In this document: positions 16,470 to 25,309 of the stretch, piece after piece
How positions within the stretch are numbered: the first letter of the stretch is position 1
Layout: every line of letters starts with the position of its first letter
Assembly: GCF_030823375.1 (NCBI RefSeq)
Contig: NZ_JAUSXB010000001.1
Coordinates: 3,968,001-4,032,000, forward strand
Reading direction: 5' to 3'
Source: Pseudarthrobacter siccitolerans
Lineage (GTDB): Bacteria > Actinomycetota > Actinomycetes > Actinomycetales > Micrococcaceae
DNA: 64,000 bases
The notes under the pieces: model-generated
Databases searched by the model: none
Told to the model about the DNA's origin: nothing
Seen by the model: the letters and a program-made list of their open reading frames with translations, nothing else
Position numbers and translations under genes: made by a program

Positions 16470-17006
16470 ATGCAGTATGCAGCCACGCACCTGGTGGTGA
16501 TGGGCGTTGCCGGTTCCGGCAAATCCACCCTCGCCGCAGCTCTCTCCCGGCAGCTCGGATGGCTCTGCGCCGAAGCGGACGAATTCCACCCGCAGTCCAA
16601 CATCCAGAAGATGAGCCAGGGCATTCCCCTGCAGGACGAGGACCGCTGGCCCTGGCTGCAGGAAATCGAGAACTGGATGACAACCCAGGCCCAGGCGGGC
16701 AACAGCACAGTGCTCACCTGCTCCGCCCTCAAGCAGAGCTACCGTCGGCTGCTGGCCCAGGCCGAAGGCCGCGTCCTGTTCCTGCACCTCCACGGCGAAG
16801 CGGACCTGATCGGCCAGCGCATGCAGGGCCGCGAAGGCCACTTTATGCCGCCCACGCTCCTGCCCAGCCAGCTGGCCACCCTTGAGCCGCTGAGCGACGA
16901 GGAGATCGCCGCCGGCAGTCTCCGCCTGGATATTTCCAAGTCGCCTGAAGAGCTGGTCAAAACCGTCATCGCCGCGCTGCAGCTCCCCGCAGACCAGGCG
17001 CCTTAG
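16470..17006 (+). CDS. gntK: Gluconokinase
   Basis: This 178-residue P-loop kinase phosphorylates D-gluconate at C6 to feed the pentose phosphate or Entner-Doudoroff route. The P-loop GVAGSGKST is at residues 12-20. Family motifs follow: EADEFHPQSNIQKMSQGIPL (substrate site), DEDRWPWL, TCSALKQSYRRLL and HFMPPTLLPSQLATLE. Length is normal (about 170-180). Start ATG 16470 has GGAGGTAAAAC before it. gntP follows 42 bases later in the same unit. Confidence 0.97.
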   Translation: MQYAATHLVVMGVAGSGKSTLAAALSRQLGWLCAEADEFHPQSNIQKMSQGIPLQDEDRWPWLQEIENWMTTQAQAGNSTVLTCSALKQSYRRLLAQAEGRVLFLHLHGEADLIGQRMQGREGHFMPPTLLPSQLATLEPLSDEEIAAGSLRLDISKSPEELVKTVIAALQLPADQAP

Positions 17007-17048
17007 GCATTCCCCCAATCCCCAACAATCCTGTTTCAAAGGAGAACC

Positions 17049-18452
17049 ATGACCATCGAAGGATGGACCCAAACGATGGGCGCAGGCCCCCTGCTGCTCA
17101 TCGCAGCGGCAGCGATCGTTGCGCTGCTGTTCCTGATCATCAAGCTGCGGATGCACGCGCTCCTGGCCCTGATCGTCATCAGCCTCGCCACTGCCTTCGC
17201 CACCGGCATCCCTGCCAACCAAGTGGTGCCCGTCCTGATCAATGGCTTCGGCACCACCCTCGGCACCGTGGCCCTGCTCGTGGGCCTCGGCGCCATGCTC
17301 GGGCGGATCGTCGAAACCAGCGGCGGCGCCAAGGTCCTGGCCGACTACCTGATCGGGGTCTTTGGTGAGAAGCGCGCCCCCTTCGCGCTGGGCCTGGCCT
17401 CGCTGATTTTCGGGTTCCCCATCTTCTTCGACGCCGGCCTGGTAGTGATGCTGCCCGTCGTCTTCGCCGTGGCCCACCGCCTGGGCGGGGGAGTTCTCCG
17501 CTACGGACTGCCCGCTGCCGGTGCGTTCTCCGTGATGCACATCTTCCTGCCTCCGCACCCGGGCCCGGTTTCCGCCGCCGCCTTCTTCGACGCCAATATC
17601 GGCCTGGTTCTGATCGCCGGCCTGATCACCGCCATCCCCACGTGGTACGTCACCGCCTACCTGTACGGCCTCTACACCGGCAGGAAGCTGGTCCTGCCCG
17701 TGCCGGAACTCCTCGGCCACGCCAGCGCCGACGCCGAGTCCCACCCGCCGCGCTTCCGCACCATCGTAGGGCTGCTGCTCCTGCCGCTGGTCCTGATCTT
17801 CATGAACACCGGACTCAACACCCTGGCATCCTCCGGAGTGCTCAGCGAAGCCGTCAAGAAAGAACAGTGGTTCCAGGTCCTGCGCACCATCGGTGAAACC
17901 CCGGTGGCTCTGCTGATCGCCGTGATCGTGGCTATGTTCGTCCTGGGCGCCAGGCGGGGCAAGGATGCCGGCGCACTCGAGAAGCTCCTCGAATCCTCCC
18001 TGGGACCGGTCTGCTCCGTCATCCTGATCACCGGTGCCGGCGGTATGTTCGGCGGCGTCCTGCGTGCCTCCGGCATCGGCGCCGCACTGGCCGACGTCCT
18101 GGGCAACCTGGGCATCCCGCTCATCCTGGCCGGCTTCCTCATCTCGGCTATCCTGCGCATCGCCCAGGGCTCCGCCACCGTGGCACTGACCACTACCGCC
18201 GGGCTCATCGCACCGGCCGTGGCGCTGGCCGGACTGAACGGCATGCAGGTGGCCGCCCTGGTTATCGCGGTCGCGGCCGGCTCCGTGGTGGTCTCCCACG
18301 TTAACGACTCCGGCTTCTGGCTGGTGGGCCGGTTCTTCGGCATGGACGTCAAGACCACGCTGAAGACCTGGACCGTGATGGAAACCCTGATCGGTGTGAT
18401 GGGCTTCGCCATCGCGGCCGCGATCTTCCTGGTGGCCGGCCTGGCGGGCTAG
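17049..18452 (+). CDS. gntP: Gluconate permease, GntP family
   Basis: This 467-residue GntP-family proton symporter has about 12-14 hydrophobic segments. It carries recognisable stretches such as GFGTTLGTVALLVGLGAMLG, IFGFPIFFDAGLVVMLPVVF, HIFLPPHPGPVSAAAFF and SHVNDSGFWLVGRFFGMD. It brings gluconate in for GntK. A ribosome binding site (AAAGGAG) precedes ATG 17049. The gene ends 8 bases before a 60-base palindromic element that also serves as terminator. Confidence 0.96.
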   Translation: MTIEGWTQTMGAGPLLLIAAAAIVALLFLIIKLRMHALLALIVISLATAFATGIPANQVVPVLINGFGTTLGTVALLVGLGAMLGRIVETSGGAKVLADYLIGVFGEKRAPFALGLASLIFGFPIFFDAGLVVMLPVVFAVAHRLGGGVLRYGLPAAGAFSVMHIFLPPHPGPVSAAAFFDANIGLVLIAGLITAIPTWYVTAYLYGLYTGRKLVLPVPELLGHASADAESHPPRFRTIVGLLLLPLVLIFMNTGLNTLASSGVLSEAVKKEQWFQVLRTIGETPVALLIAVIVAMFVLGARRGKDAGALEKLLESSLGPVCSVILITGAGGMFGGVLRASGIGAALADVLGNLGIPLILAGFLISAILRIAQGSATVALTTTAGLIAPAVALAGLNGMQVAALVIAVAAGSVVVSHVNDSGFWLVGRFFGMDVKTTLKTWTVMETLIGVMGFAIAAAIFLVAGLAG

Positions 18453-18459
18453 CTTCCCC

Positions 18460-18519
18460 AACTGGGTAGCGCCAGGTGCCGTTTTGAACCCTCAAAACGG
18501 CACCTGGCGCTACTTACTT
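18460..18519. repeat. 60-base palindromic element, copy 1
   Basis: The left arm begins AACTGGGTAGCGCCAGGTGC and the right arm ends GGCGCTACTTACTT. The inner 22 bases (18466-18487 and 18492-18513) are perfectly complementary. It lies between convergent gntP and the phosphatase gene and is probably used as a bidirectional terminator. Two further copies at 48721 and 49791 have the same length and layout (see findings). Confidence 0.9.
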
Positions 18520-18532
18520 TTAAGGGCGGGCC

Positions 18533-20116
18533 CTACGCCTGGAGGCCGGGGACGCCGTCCTGGATCCGGAAGGATGCTTTGGTGCTGACCGGGGACCCCG
18601 GCGTCGTGACGTAATCCAGTACCCGGAAGTCCGCCGTCATGGCGTCCTTGGTGATCCTGGTGTTCACATATCCGCGCGAATCGTTGTAGAACTTCAGGTG
18701 CGGATTCCACGCCATGGTGGGGTCCGTGGTGGAGCCCGTGCCGTTGCCGGTGGAGGTGATGGACGTGCATACCAGCTCCGAACCCGCCACCGGCGCGGCC
18801 GGATCCTTGTAGTCCACCTTCAGGTCGTTGGCCCAGTTGCGGTGCACGTCGCCGGTGAGTACGACGGCGTTGCGCACCTTCGCGTCCAGCCAGCCCTGGG
18901 TGATGCGGCGGCGGGATGCGGCGTATCCGTCCCAGCCGTCCATGGAAACGTCGTCCACGTCCGGGGCCTGGTCGCGGTCCCGCTCGGCGAAGAACACCTG
19001 CTGGCCCAGGATGTCCCAGCGCTGGGTGGAGTTCCGGAAGCTGTCCAGCAGCCACTTCTCCTGCCCGGCGCCGGTGATGGTGCGGTCCTCGGCGAGGCGC
19101 CCGGCCACGTTCTTCCGCCAGCCGTCGCCGGCGAGCTGGTCGTCGCGGTACTGCCGGGTGTCCATCATGTGGAAGTTGGCCAGCTGGCCCCACTGGATGG
19201 TGCGGTAGATCTTCATGTCGAACCCGGCCGGCACGGAGGAGGCCCGCAGCGGCATGTTCTCGTAGTAGGCCTGGAAGGCGGCGGCACGGCGCTGGCGGAA
19301 GCGCTCGGTGGTGTCGTTGAGCTGGCCGGCGTCGCGGTTTTCCGGGGTGTCGTCGGCCCAGTTGTTGTCCACCTCGTGGTCATCCCACACCACCAGCCAG
19401 GGTGCGATGGCGTGCGCGGCCTGCAGGTCGGCGTCGGCCTTGTACTGGGCGTGCCGCTGACGGTAGCCCTGCAGCGTGGTGGTCTCGGGGCCCTGGTGGT
19501 CGCGCGGGTTGCCGCCGCCGATTACGTAGCTGCCCTTTTTGTATTCGTAGAGGTAGTCGCCCAGGTGGAGCACCAGGTCCGGGTGGTCCTCCGCCAGCCG
19601 GCTGTAGGCGGTGAAGTAGCCGTGCTCGTACTGGGAGCAGCTGGCGAAGGCCATGGCCAAGGCGGCGGGCGTCTCGTGCAGGGCCGGGGCCGTGAGGGTG
19701 CGTCCCACCGCGCTGATGTGGCGGCCGCTGCGGAACCGGTAGAAGTATTCGCGTCCCGGCTTGAGGCCTTTGAGCTCCACGTGCACGGAGTGGGCTGTTT
19801 CGATCCGGGCCTGTTCGATGCCGCGGGCTACCACGGAGCGCATGTTCGGGTCTTCGGCGACTTCCCAGGCCACGGGAACCTGGCGTGCCGGCATGCCGCC
19901 CAGGCCGTCTTCGGCGAGGGGATCCAGCGCCAGCCGGGTCCAGATCACGAAGCCGTCGGCCCACGGCTCGCCCGAGGCGATGCCGAGCATAAACGGATCG
20001 GTGCGAAGGCCGGCGTCGTCCGCGATTGATGTGGCGACGGCGGCACCCGGCAGGGCGGCGACAAGGCCCGCCCCGAGGCCAGCTGAAATCAGGGATCTGC
20101 GTGAAATGTTGTCCAT
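18533..20116 (-). CDS. Exported PhoD-type alkaline phosphatase / phosphodiesterase
   Basis: This is a 527-residue protein. The N-terminus SRRSLISAG plus a hydrophobic stretch and AVA is a Tat signal, which fits a cofactor-loaded (Ca/Fe) enzyme. A PhoD N-terminal domain is followed by the metallophosphoesterase core, with motifs MAFASCSQYEHGYF, LHLGDYLYEY, VVWDDHEVDNNWAD and LTGDVHRNW. The likely role is release of phosphate from organic esters outside the cell. I chose ATG 20116 because it places the twin Arg at residues 6-7. It is convergent with gntP across the palindromic element. Confidence 0.93.
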   Translation of the reverse strand: MDNISRRSLISAGLGAGLVAALPGAAVATSIADDAGLRTDPFMLGIASGEPWADGFVIWTRLALDPLAEDGLGGMPARQVPVAWEVAEDPNMRSVVARGIEQARIETAHSVHVELKGLKPGREYFYRFRSGRHISAVGRTLTAPALHETPAALAMAFASCSQYEHGYFTAYSRLAEDHPDLVLHLGDYLYEYKKGSYVIGGGNPRDHQGPETTTLQGYRQRHAQYKADADLQAAHAIAPWLVVWDDHEVDNNWADDTPENRDAGQLNDTTERFRQRRAAAFQAYYENMPLRASSVPAGFDMKIYRTIQWGQLANFHMMDTRQYRDDQLAGDGWRKNVAGRLAEDRTITGAGQEKWLLDSFRNSTQRWDILGQQVFFAERDRDQAPDVDDVSMDGWDGYAASRRRITQGWLDAKVRNAVVLTGDVHRNWANDLKVDYKDPAAPVAGSELVCTSITSTGNGTGSTTDPTMAWNPHLKFYNDSRGYVNTRITKDAMTADFRVLDYVTTPGSPVSTKASFRIQDGVPGLQA

Positions 20117-20246
20117 GGGTTCGACGCTAGGGAGGCCGGTTGGACAGGGGTTGTTGCCTAAGTGAATCAAAAGTGAACGATTCAGCACAGGAGCAATCGG
20201 GTTTCGACAGGCTCAACACCGGATCCCGGCCGCATATCCTTGAGCG

Positions 20247-20894
20247 GTGACCCTTCTTCAAGCTGTCTGTTCCTTCGCCATGGTGGCGGGACTTCTGACG
20301 CTGGTGCCCGGCATGGACACCGCCCTGGTGGTGCGCTCGTCCATCTCCAGGTCCCGCCGGTTCGCCTTTGCCACCGCAACCGGCATCAGTACCGGGGCGA
20401 TGATCTGGGGCGCCGCCGCGGCCGTGGGTGTATCAGCACTGCTGGCAGCGTCGGAGACCGCCTACCGCCTGCTGACCATCGCCGGGGCGGCATACATGAT
20501 CTGGCTGGGGTTGTCCCTGCTCTGGAAGATCCTGCGGCACGGCAAAGCCGCTGCAACTCCTGGGGCGGAAGCGTCGGTGCCCGGCCGGAACGAGCTGTTC
20601 GCCGGCTGGTTGACCGGGACCGGAACCAACCTGCTCAATCCCAAAGTGGGCGTGTTCTATATCGCCACGATCCCGCAGTTCATTCCGGCAGGGGAATCGC
20701 CGTTGCTGATGGGCGTCCTGCTGGCGGGGGTCCACTGCGTTTTGACGATGGCCTGGTTCACGCTTCTGATCTTCGGCACGGGCTATGCCTCCCGCTGGCT
20801 CCAGGGCGCCCGCAGCATCCGCATCATCGACAGCATCACCGGAACGGTCCTTGTGGGCTTCGGGCTCAAGCTCGCGCTCGAACCGGCCCACTGA
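20247..20894 (+). CDS. LysE/RhtB-family amino-acid exporter
   Basis: This 215-residue membrane protein has six hydrophobic segments and the LysE pattern: VPGMDTALVVRSSISRSRR early on, GAAYMIWLGLSLL in helix 3, and FAGWLTGTGTNLLNPKVGVFY. Members export basic or neutral amino acids or their analogues. A GTG start is used. A dispersed-repeat fragment lies just upstream (20203-20222). It is convergent with the TfoX-like gene, with no gap, so termination is not separated. Confidence 0.9.
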   Translation: MTLLQAVCSFAMVAGLLTLVPGMDTALVVRSSISRSRRFAFATATGISTGAMIWGAAAAVGVSALLAASETAYRLLTIAGAAYMIWLGLSLLWKILRHGKAAATPGAEASVPGRNELFAGWLTGTGTNLLNPKVGVFYIATIPQFIPAGESPLLMGVLLAGVHCVLTMAWFTLLIFGTGYASRWLQGARSIRIIDSITGTVLVGFGLKLALEPAH

Positions 20895-21281
20895 TCACTT
20901 GCCTGCTGCCCGGGCTTTCGTGGCCTTTGGCTCTTTGGGCGGGAGCGTGGAAATGTACTCGAAGGCCTTGTGGATCCAGGCTTTCGCCCGGGCGTCATCG
21001 CCGTCGCCTTCCTCGTTCCACATCTCCGGCAGTCCCGTGTAACCGCCCATCGGACGCTCAGCCGGCCCGAAGGGGACAGTCCGTTCCGCGCTTTCGAGTT
21101 CCTCCCGGTCCTCCGGGGAGAGCTTGATGCCGATGGTGGGTCCAAAAAGCCCGGCGAACATGTTGCCGTTCACGAACGCGCCCAGATTGCCGAACATGGG
21201 CTTGACCACCACGTCCTGGTGGTCCGGGACCAGGGACCTGAACCGCTCCTTGTCCGCGTCTGACGCTTTCGGCATCTCCAT
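20895..21281 (-). CDS. TfoX N-terminal domain protein
   Basis: This 128-residue protein has the TfoX_N fold pattern: VVVKPMFGNLGAFVNGNMFAGLFGPTIGIKLS. The family includes a competence regulator in Haemophilus, but free-standing actinobacterial members have no known function. I chose ATG 21281 (GGAAAGGGAACC before it); a longer frame exists upstream but the extra 40 residues are unconserved in type. The C-terminus is Lys/Ala-rich. Confidence 0.8.
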   Translation of the reverse strand: MEMPKASDADKERFRSLVPDHQDVVVKPMFGNLGAFVNGNMFAGLFGPTIGIKLSPEDREELESAERTVPFGPAERPMGGYTGLPEMWNEEGDGDDARAKAWIHKAFEYISTLPPKEPKATKARAAGK

Positions 21282-21426
21282 GCTGGTTCCCTTTCCGGCT
21301 CGGCTGTCTGTGCAGGATATGCCCTGCCGGGTGCGCCGGGGAACACCCTGCCGCCCGCCGTCGTTGTGCCAAAGGCAGCACGCTTCCAGCGGGTGCCTCA
21401 TCTACCTTCGATCAAAGGACTTTCCC

Positions 21427-22251
21427 TTGACTCCTCGCACTATCGTGATCACCGGCGCCAGCGACGGCATCGGGGCAGCAGCCGCGCGGACCCTGGCGAA
21501 GGCAGGGGAGCAGGTGGTCGTCGTCGGCCGGTCCGAAGAGAAGACCCGCGCCATTGCCAAGGAGCTGGACGCGGACTACTTCGTCAGCGACTTCTCCGAG
21601 CTCGCCCAGGTCCGCACCCTCGCCGCGCAGCTGAAGTCCGACTACCCGCGCATCGACGTGCTGGCCAACAACGCCGGTGGCATCATGGGCAGGCGCACCC
21701 TCACCGTGGACGGCAACGAATCCACCTTCCAGATCAACCACCTGGCACCGTTCCTGCTCACCACACTGCTGCTGGACACCCTCACCACCAGCAACGCCAA
21801 GGTGATCAACACGGCCAGCGCCGCCAACGGCTTTGGCAAGCTGGACCTGTTCGACCTCACCGCCGAGCACAGCTACTCCACCAACCGCGCCTACGGCACC
21901 GGCAAGCTCGCCAACATCCTGTTCACCTCGGAGCTGGACCGGCGCTACGCCAGCCAAGGCATAACGACGGCGGCATTCCACCCCGGCGTGGTCCGCACCA
22001 ACTTCGCGGCGGAGTCCACCAGCCCCTTCCGGCACGCCTACAAGACCTTGCTCAACCGGTTCATGCTCACCCCGGACCAGGGCGCGGACACCATGTTGTG
22101 GCTCATCAACGGCACCGCAGGCAAGGACTGGATCTCCGGCGCCTACTACGCCAAGCGCGCCCTGGCCAAGGCCAACCCGCAGGCCTACGACGCAGAACTG
22201 GCCCGAGGCCTGTGGGACAAGAGCGAAGAGCTGGTCAGGGCTGCTTCTTAG
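21427..22251 (+). CDS. Short-chain dehydrogenase/reductase
   Basis: This 274-residue SDR enzyme has a cofactor loop TGASDGIG (residues 9-16), NNAGG near residue 81, and an active-site YGTGKLANI (YxxxK). The overall pattern is closest to the retinol-dehydrogenase/WWOX-like subgroup. A TTG start with AAAGGA about 8 bases upstream fits best, because the Rossmann strand follows directly. Substrate unknown. It converges on the PaiB-like gene 11 bases away. Confidence 0.88.
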   Translation: MTPRTIVITGASDGIGAAAARTLAKAGEQVVVVGRSEEKTRAIAKELDADYFVSDFSELAQVRTLAAQLKSDYPRIDVLANNAGGIMGRRTLTVDGNESTFQINHLAPFLLTTLLLDTLTTSNAKVINTASAANGFGKLDLFDLTAEHSYSTNRAYGTGKLANILFTSELDRRYASQGITTAAFHPGVVRTNFAAESTSPFRHAYKTLLNRFMLTPDQGADTMLWLINGTAGKDWISGAYYAKRALAKANPQAYDAELARGLWDKSEELVRAAS

Positions 22252-22262
22252 GCCTGTGCCGG

Positions 22263-22880
22263 TCAGCGCGCCCGCTCGACGTCGGCCGCCGCCTCGGACT
22301 GCCCCCGCGCTCTGAGCCCGGCCACCACGCCGTCAATGTCGGCAACAGGACGGTTCTGGCTCAGCTTGGCCTTGGCCTCGATCCGGGTGATCACCAGTTC
22401 CACGCCGACGATGGCCCGTAGTTGCCCGGTAATGAAGCGCTCAGGTGCGTCGTCCACGCTCCACGGGTGGTCGAACCCGGCCTCGTGCACCCCGGTCAGC
22501 CGCCGGACCTGGCGCGAAACCCAGACCGGATCGTCATGGATCACCAGCCTGCCGTAGACGTGGGCGGTGGTGTAGTTCCATGTGGGGACAACCCGTCCGT
22601 GTTCAGCCTTGGAGGCGTACCAGGACGGCGAGACGTAGGCGTCCGCACCCTGGATGATGGCCAGGGCCTCCCCGCTTGCGGGTTCGGACCACTGCGTGTT
22701 GTTCCGCGCGAGGTGCCCCTGCAGCGCGCCGTGCTCTCCGACGTCGGGATCATAGACAACCGGCAGGAGCGTAGCGAGGAGGCCCTGCGGCGTCATGGTG
22801 ACGAGGTTGGCCGCGCCGGGGTGGTCAAGGAGGTGCTGGACCGTCTCGGAATTGGGTAGGAAATGGGCCGGGGTGTACAT
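22263..22880 (-). CDS. PaiB-family FMN-binding protein
   Basis: This 205-residue protein has the N-terminus MYTPAHFLPNSETVQHLLDH and the central KAEHGRVVPTWNYTTAHVYG typical of PaiB. PaiB is a split-barrel flavin-fold protein first described as a negative regulator of sporulation and protease genes in Bacillus; most members are uncharacterised. It starts 3 bases after the EamA stop, with its ribosome binding site (AAAGGAC) inside the EamA gene. The two are therefore one operon, opposite the MocR regulator. Confidence 0.88.
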   Translation of the reverse strand: MYTPAHFLPNSETVQHLLDHPGAANLVTMTPQGLLATLLPVVYDPDVGEHGALQGHLARNNTQWSEPASGEALAIIQGADAYVSPSWYASKAEHGRVVPTWNYTTAHVYGRLVIHDDPVWVSRQVRRLTGVHEAGFDHPWSVDDAPERFITGQLRAIVGVELVITRIEAKAKLSQNRPVADIDGVVAGLRARGQSEAAADVERAR

Positions 22881-22883
22881 GGG

Positions 22884-23861
22884 CTAGTCCTTTGCTGGCT
22901 GGAGGCTTCGGGCGGGATGAGGGACTGTGGGCGGGACCGGTGCAGGCTGGAGCCGGACCCGGACGGCGGCCCCGGCGCAGAGGATGACCGCGAGTGCGCC
23001 GAGGGCCGTTGGCCAGGTCAGGCTCTCGCCCAGGAGGAGGGCCGCCCAGCAGATGGTCAGGACCGGCTGGACGAGCTGGATCTGGCTGACCGAGGCGATG
23101 GGGCCGATGGCCAGGCCGCGGTACCAGGCGAAGAACCCCAGGAACATACTGACCACGCCGAGGTAGCCGAACGCCAGCCACTGCATGGGCGCCGCGGTCG
23201 GCGGTTGCTGGGCGATTGAGACGGCTGTCAGCAGCACCATCAGCGGCGCCGCGAGCACTAACGCCCAGGACACCGTCTGCCAGGCGCCAACCTCGCGGGC
23301 CAGCAGGCCACCCTCGGCGTAGCCGATGGCAGCGGCCATCACCGCACCGAGGAGCAGCACGTCCGCCCAGTGCGGCTGCCCGAAACCGCCGGAGTGAAGG
23401 GAAGCGAAGGCGACAGCTGCGAGGGCGCCGGCCGCGGTGACCAGCCAGAACGCCAGCGGCGGCCGTTCCCGCCCGCGGAGTACGGCTGCTGTTGCAGTAG
23501 CGGCCGGCAGCAGAGCGATCACCACGGCCCCGTGGCTGGCGGGTGCAGCGGTCAAGGCAAAGGAGGTCAGTAGCGGGAAGCCAACCACGACGCCGGCCGC
23601 CACTACGGCCAGGCGTGCCCATTGCACTCCGCGGGGGAACCGCTGCCGGGTCAGTGCGAGGGCTGAACCTGCCAGCACCGCTGCCACCACGGCCCGCCCC
23701 GAGCCGATGAACAGCGGGGATAGGCTGGCCACCGCCACTTTGGTGAACGGGACAGTGAACGAGAATGCAACCACTCCGACGAGCCCCAGCCATATTCCCG
23801 AGGCCTTCGATGGCAGTATCACTGTGCGCTCAAGAAGGGTAGCGCTACTATTGTCTCTCAT
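22884..23861 (-). CDS. EamA/DMT-family exporter
   Basis: This 325-residue membrane protein has ten hydrophobic segments arranged as two EamA repeats (first half GIWLGLVGVVAFSFTVPFTK; second half AAAIGYAEGGLLAR, then FGYLGVVSMFLGFFAWYRGL). DMT exporters of this type move amino acids or other metabolites. The start ATG 23861 shares bases with the start of the divergent MocR gene. GTG 23822 is an alternative that would leave a 40-base gap. An operon with the PaiB gene follows. Confidence 0.88.
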   Translation of the reverse strand: MRDNSSATLLERTVILPSKASGIWLGLVGVVAFSFTVPFTKVAVASLSPLFIGSGRAVVAAVLAGSALALTRQRFPRGVQWARLAVVAAGVVVGFPLLTSFALTAAPASHGAVVIALLPAATATAAVLRGRERPPLAFWLVTAAGALAAVAFASLHSGGFGQPHWADVLLLGAVMAAAIGYAEGGLLAREVGAWQTVSWALVLAAPLMVLLTAVSIAQQPPTAAPMQWLAFGYLGVVSMFLGFFAWYRGLAIGPIASVSQIQLVQPVLTICWAALLLGESLTWPTALGALAVILCAGAAVRVRLQPAPVPPTVPHPARSLQPAKD

Positions 23862-23873
23862 GAGCAACGATAG
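23846..23873. promoter_or_regulatory. Shared divergent promoter/operator on overlapping start codons
   Basis: The two start codons overlap as CATG (23859-23862). A 26-base dyad (23848-23873) is centred on that CATG: CTATTGT on one side, ACGATAG on the other, CTCATGAG in the middle, with 10 of 13 pairs symmetric. TACTAT (23846-23851) lies 8 bases before the MocR ATG. TATCGT (minus strand, 23872-23867) lies 5 bases before the EamA ATG. Both could act as -10 boxes for leaderless transcripts. Confidence 0.45.
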
Positions 23874-25272
23874 CAGTTCGCGGATCGCGGCGCACCTGAA
23901 AACATGGATGGCTGCAGCCCCGCCTGGTGCGAAGCTTCCGTCCACCCGCTCCCTGGTGGCTGAGTACCAGGCCAGCCCGGTGACGGTGCAGAAGGCGCTG
24001 CAAACACTGACGGCGCAGGGCCTGATCGAGAGCAGGCCCGGCGTAGGGACCTTCGTGCGCGCTGCCAGGACGGCGAAGCCGTCGGACTACGGCTGGCAGA
24101 CGGCTGCCCTCCGCTCACCCCGGGCGGCGCTGCCCACGGCATCATCCACCATGCGCGACCTGCCGCTGGATGCCATCTCCTTCCACTCGGGCTACCCCGC
24201 CCGGGAGCTGCTGCCCGAGCGGCTGGTACGGGCCGCCCTCACCCGGGCTGCCCGCGGCGATGCTGCCCTATCCCGGCCTCCCGCCGCCGGCCTGCCGGAA
24301 CTGCAGTCGTGGTTCGCGCACGAGCTGGGTGCATCGACGCCGGCCGGGACCACACCGCCCAACCCCAGCGACGTCGTCGTACTTCCTGGCAGCCAGAGCG
24401 GACTGAGCTCAATCTTCAGTGCTCTGGTAGGCAGGGGGCAGCCCCTGCTCCTGGAGTCGCCGACCTACTGGGGCGCCATCCTGGCGGCGGCGCAGGCCGG
24501 TGTCCGGGTGGTCCCGGTTCCCGCGGGACCTGACGGTCCCGACCCGGAGGAACTGACCCGGGCCTTTGAGGAGTCCGGGGCCAGGGTCTTTTACGCGCAA
24601 CCCAATTACGCCAACCCCACCGGCGCCCAGTGGACCGCGGAGCGGCGTGAGCAGGTGCTGGAGGTGGTGCGTGCGCAGGGCGCGTTCCTGGTGGAGGACG
24701 ACTGGGCGCACGACTTCGGCATCACCAGCAGTCCGGTGCCGGTGGCCTCCCGTGACGACTCGGGCCACGTTGTCTACCTGCGCTCGCTCACCAAGAGTGT
24801 GTCGACGTCGATCCGGGTAGCCGCGCTCATCGCCCGCGGTCCTGCGCGGGAGCGGATCCTTGCGGACCGCGCCGCCGAGTCGATGTACGTCAGCGGCCTG
24901 CTGCAGGCGGCCGCGCTCGACGTCGTCACGCAGCCGGGGTGGCAGACGCACCTGCGCAGCCTCCGCCACCAGCTTGAATCCCGGCGCGACCTGCTGGTCA
25001 CCAGCCTGCGCGAGCACGCCCCCACCGGGCACCTGGAGCAGGTGCCCAAGGGCGGCCTGAATGTATGGGTGCGGCTGCCGGACGGGACTGACCTGGCGCG
25101 GCTGACCCGGGACTGCGAATCCGCCGGCGTGATCATCGCTCCCGGCAACGAATGGTTCCCGGCCGAACCGGCCGGCCCCTTCATCCGGCTCAACTACTCC
25201 GGGACGAATCCGGGCGCCTTTCCCGAAGGCGCCCGTATTATCGGGGAAATGCTGGACCGGAACGCGGACTAA
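23860..25272 (+). CDS. MocR-type regulator (GntR domain fused to aminotransferase fold)
   Basis: This is a 470-residue protein. The winged helix at residues 5-70 (AKLPSTRSLVAEYQASPVTV, QKALQTLTAQGLIESRPGVG) is followed by a class I/II aminotransferase-like domain. That domain has VLPGSQSGLSSIFSALVG, YAQPNYANPTG, EDDWAHDF, and the PLP lysine in YLRSLTKSVSTSIRVA. MocR/PdxR proteins sense PLP or an amino compound bound to it. The start at 23860 is needed for a complete winged helix. It diverges from the EamA exporter gene, its likely target. Confidence 0.92.
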   Translation: MSNDSSSRIAAHLKTWMAAAPPGAKLPSTRSLVAEYQASPVTVQKALQTLTAQGLIESRPGVGTFVRAARTAKPSDYGWQTAALRSPRAALPTASSTMRDLPLDAISFHSGYPARELLPERLVRAALTRAARGDAALSRPPAAGLPELQSWFAHELGASTPAGTTPPNPSDVVVLPGSQSGLSSIFSALVGRGQPLLLESPTYWGAILAAAQAGVRVVPVPAGPDGPDPEELTRAFEESGARVFYAQPNYANPTGAQWTAERREQVLEVVRAQGAFLVEDDWAHDFGITSSPVPVASRDDSGHVVYLRSLTKSVSTSIRVAALIARGPARERILADRAAESMYVSGLLQAAALDVVTQPGWQTHLRSLRHQLESRRDLLVTSLREHAPTGHLEQVPKGGLNVWVRLPDGTDLARLTRDCESAGVIIAPGNEWFPAEPAGPFIRLNYSGTNPGAFPEGARIIGEMLDRNAD

Positions 25273-25309
25273 AGAATTGGCTAAACAGCTCAGCACAGAC
25301 GTCGATCTT

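Noticed and set aside
18460..18519. Palindrome after gntP as an ordinary terminator only.
   Set aside because: Two further copies with the same length and sequence core occur at unrelated loci, and paired base changes are shared across the stem, so a repeat family is the better description even if it also terminates.
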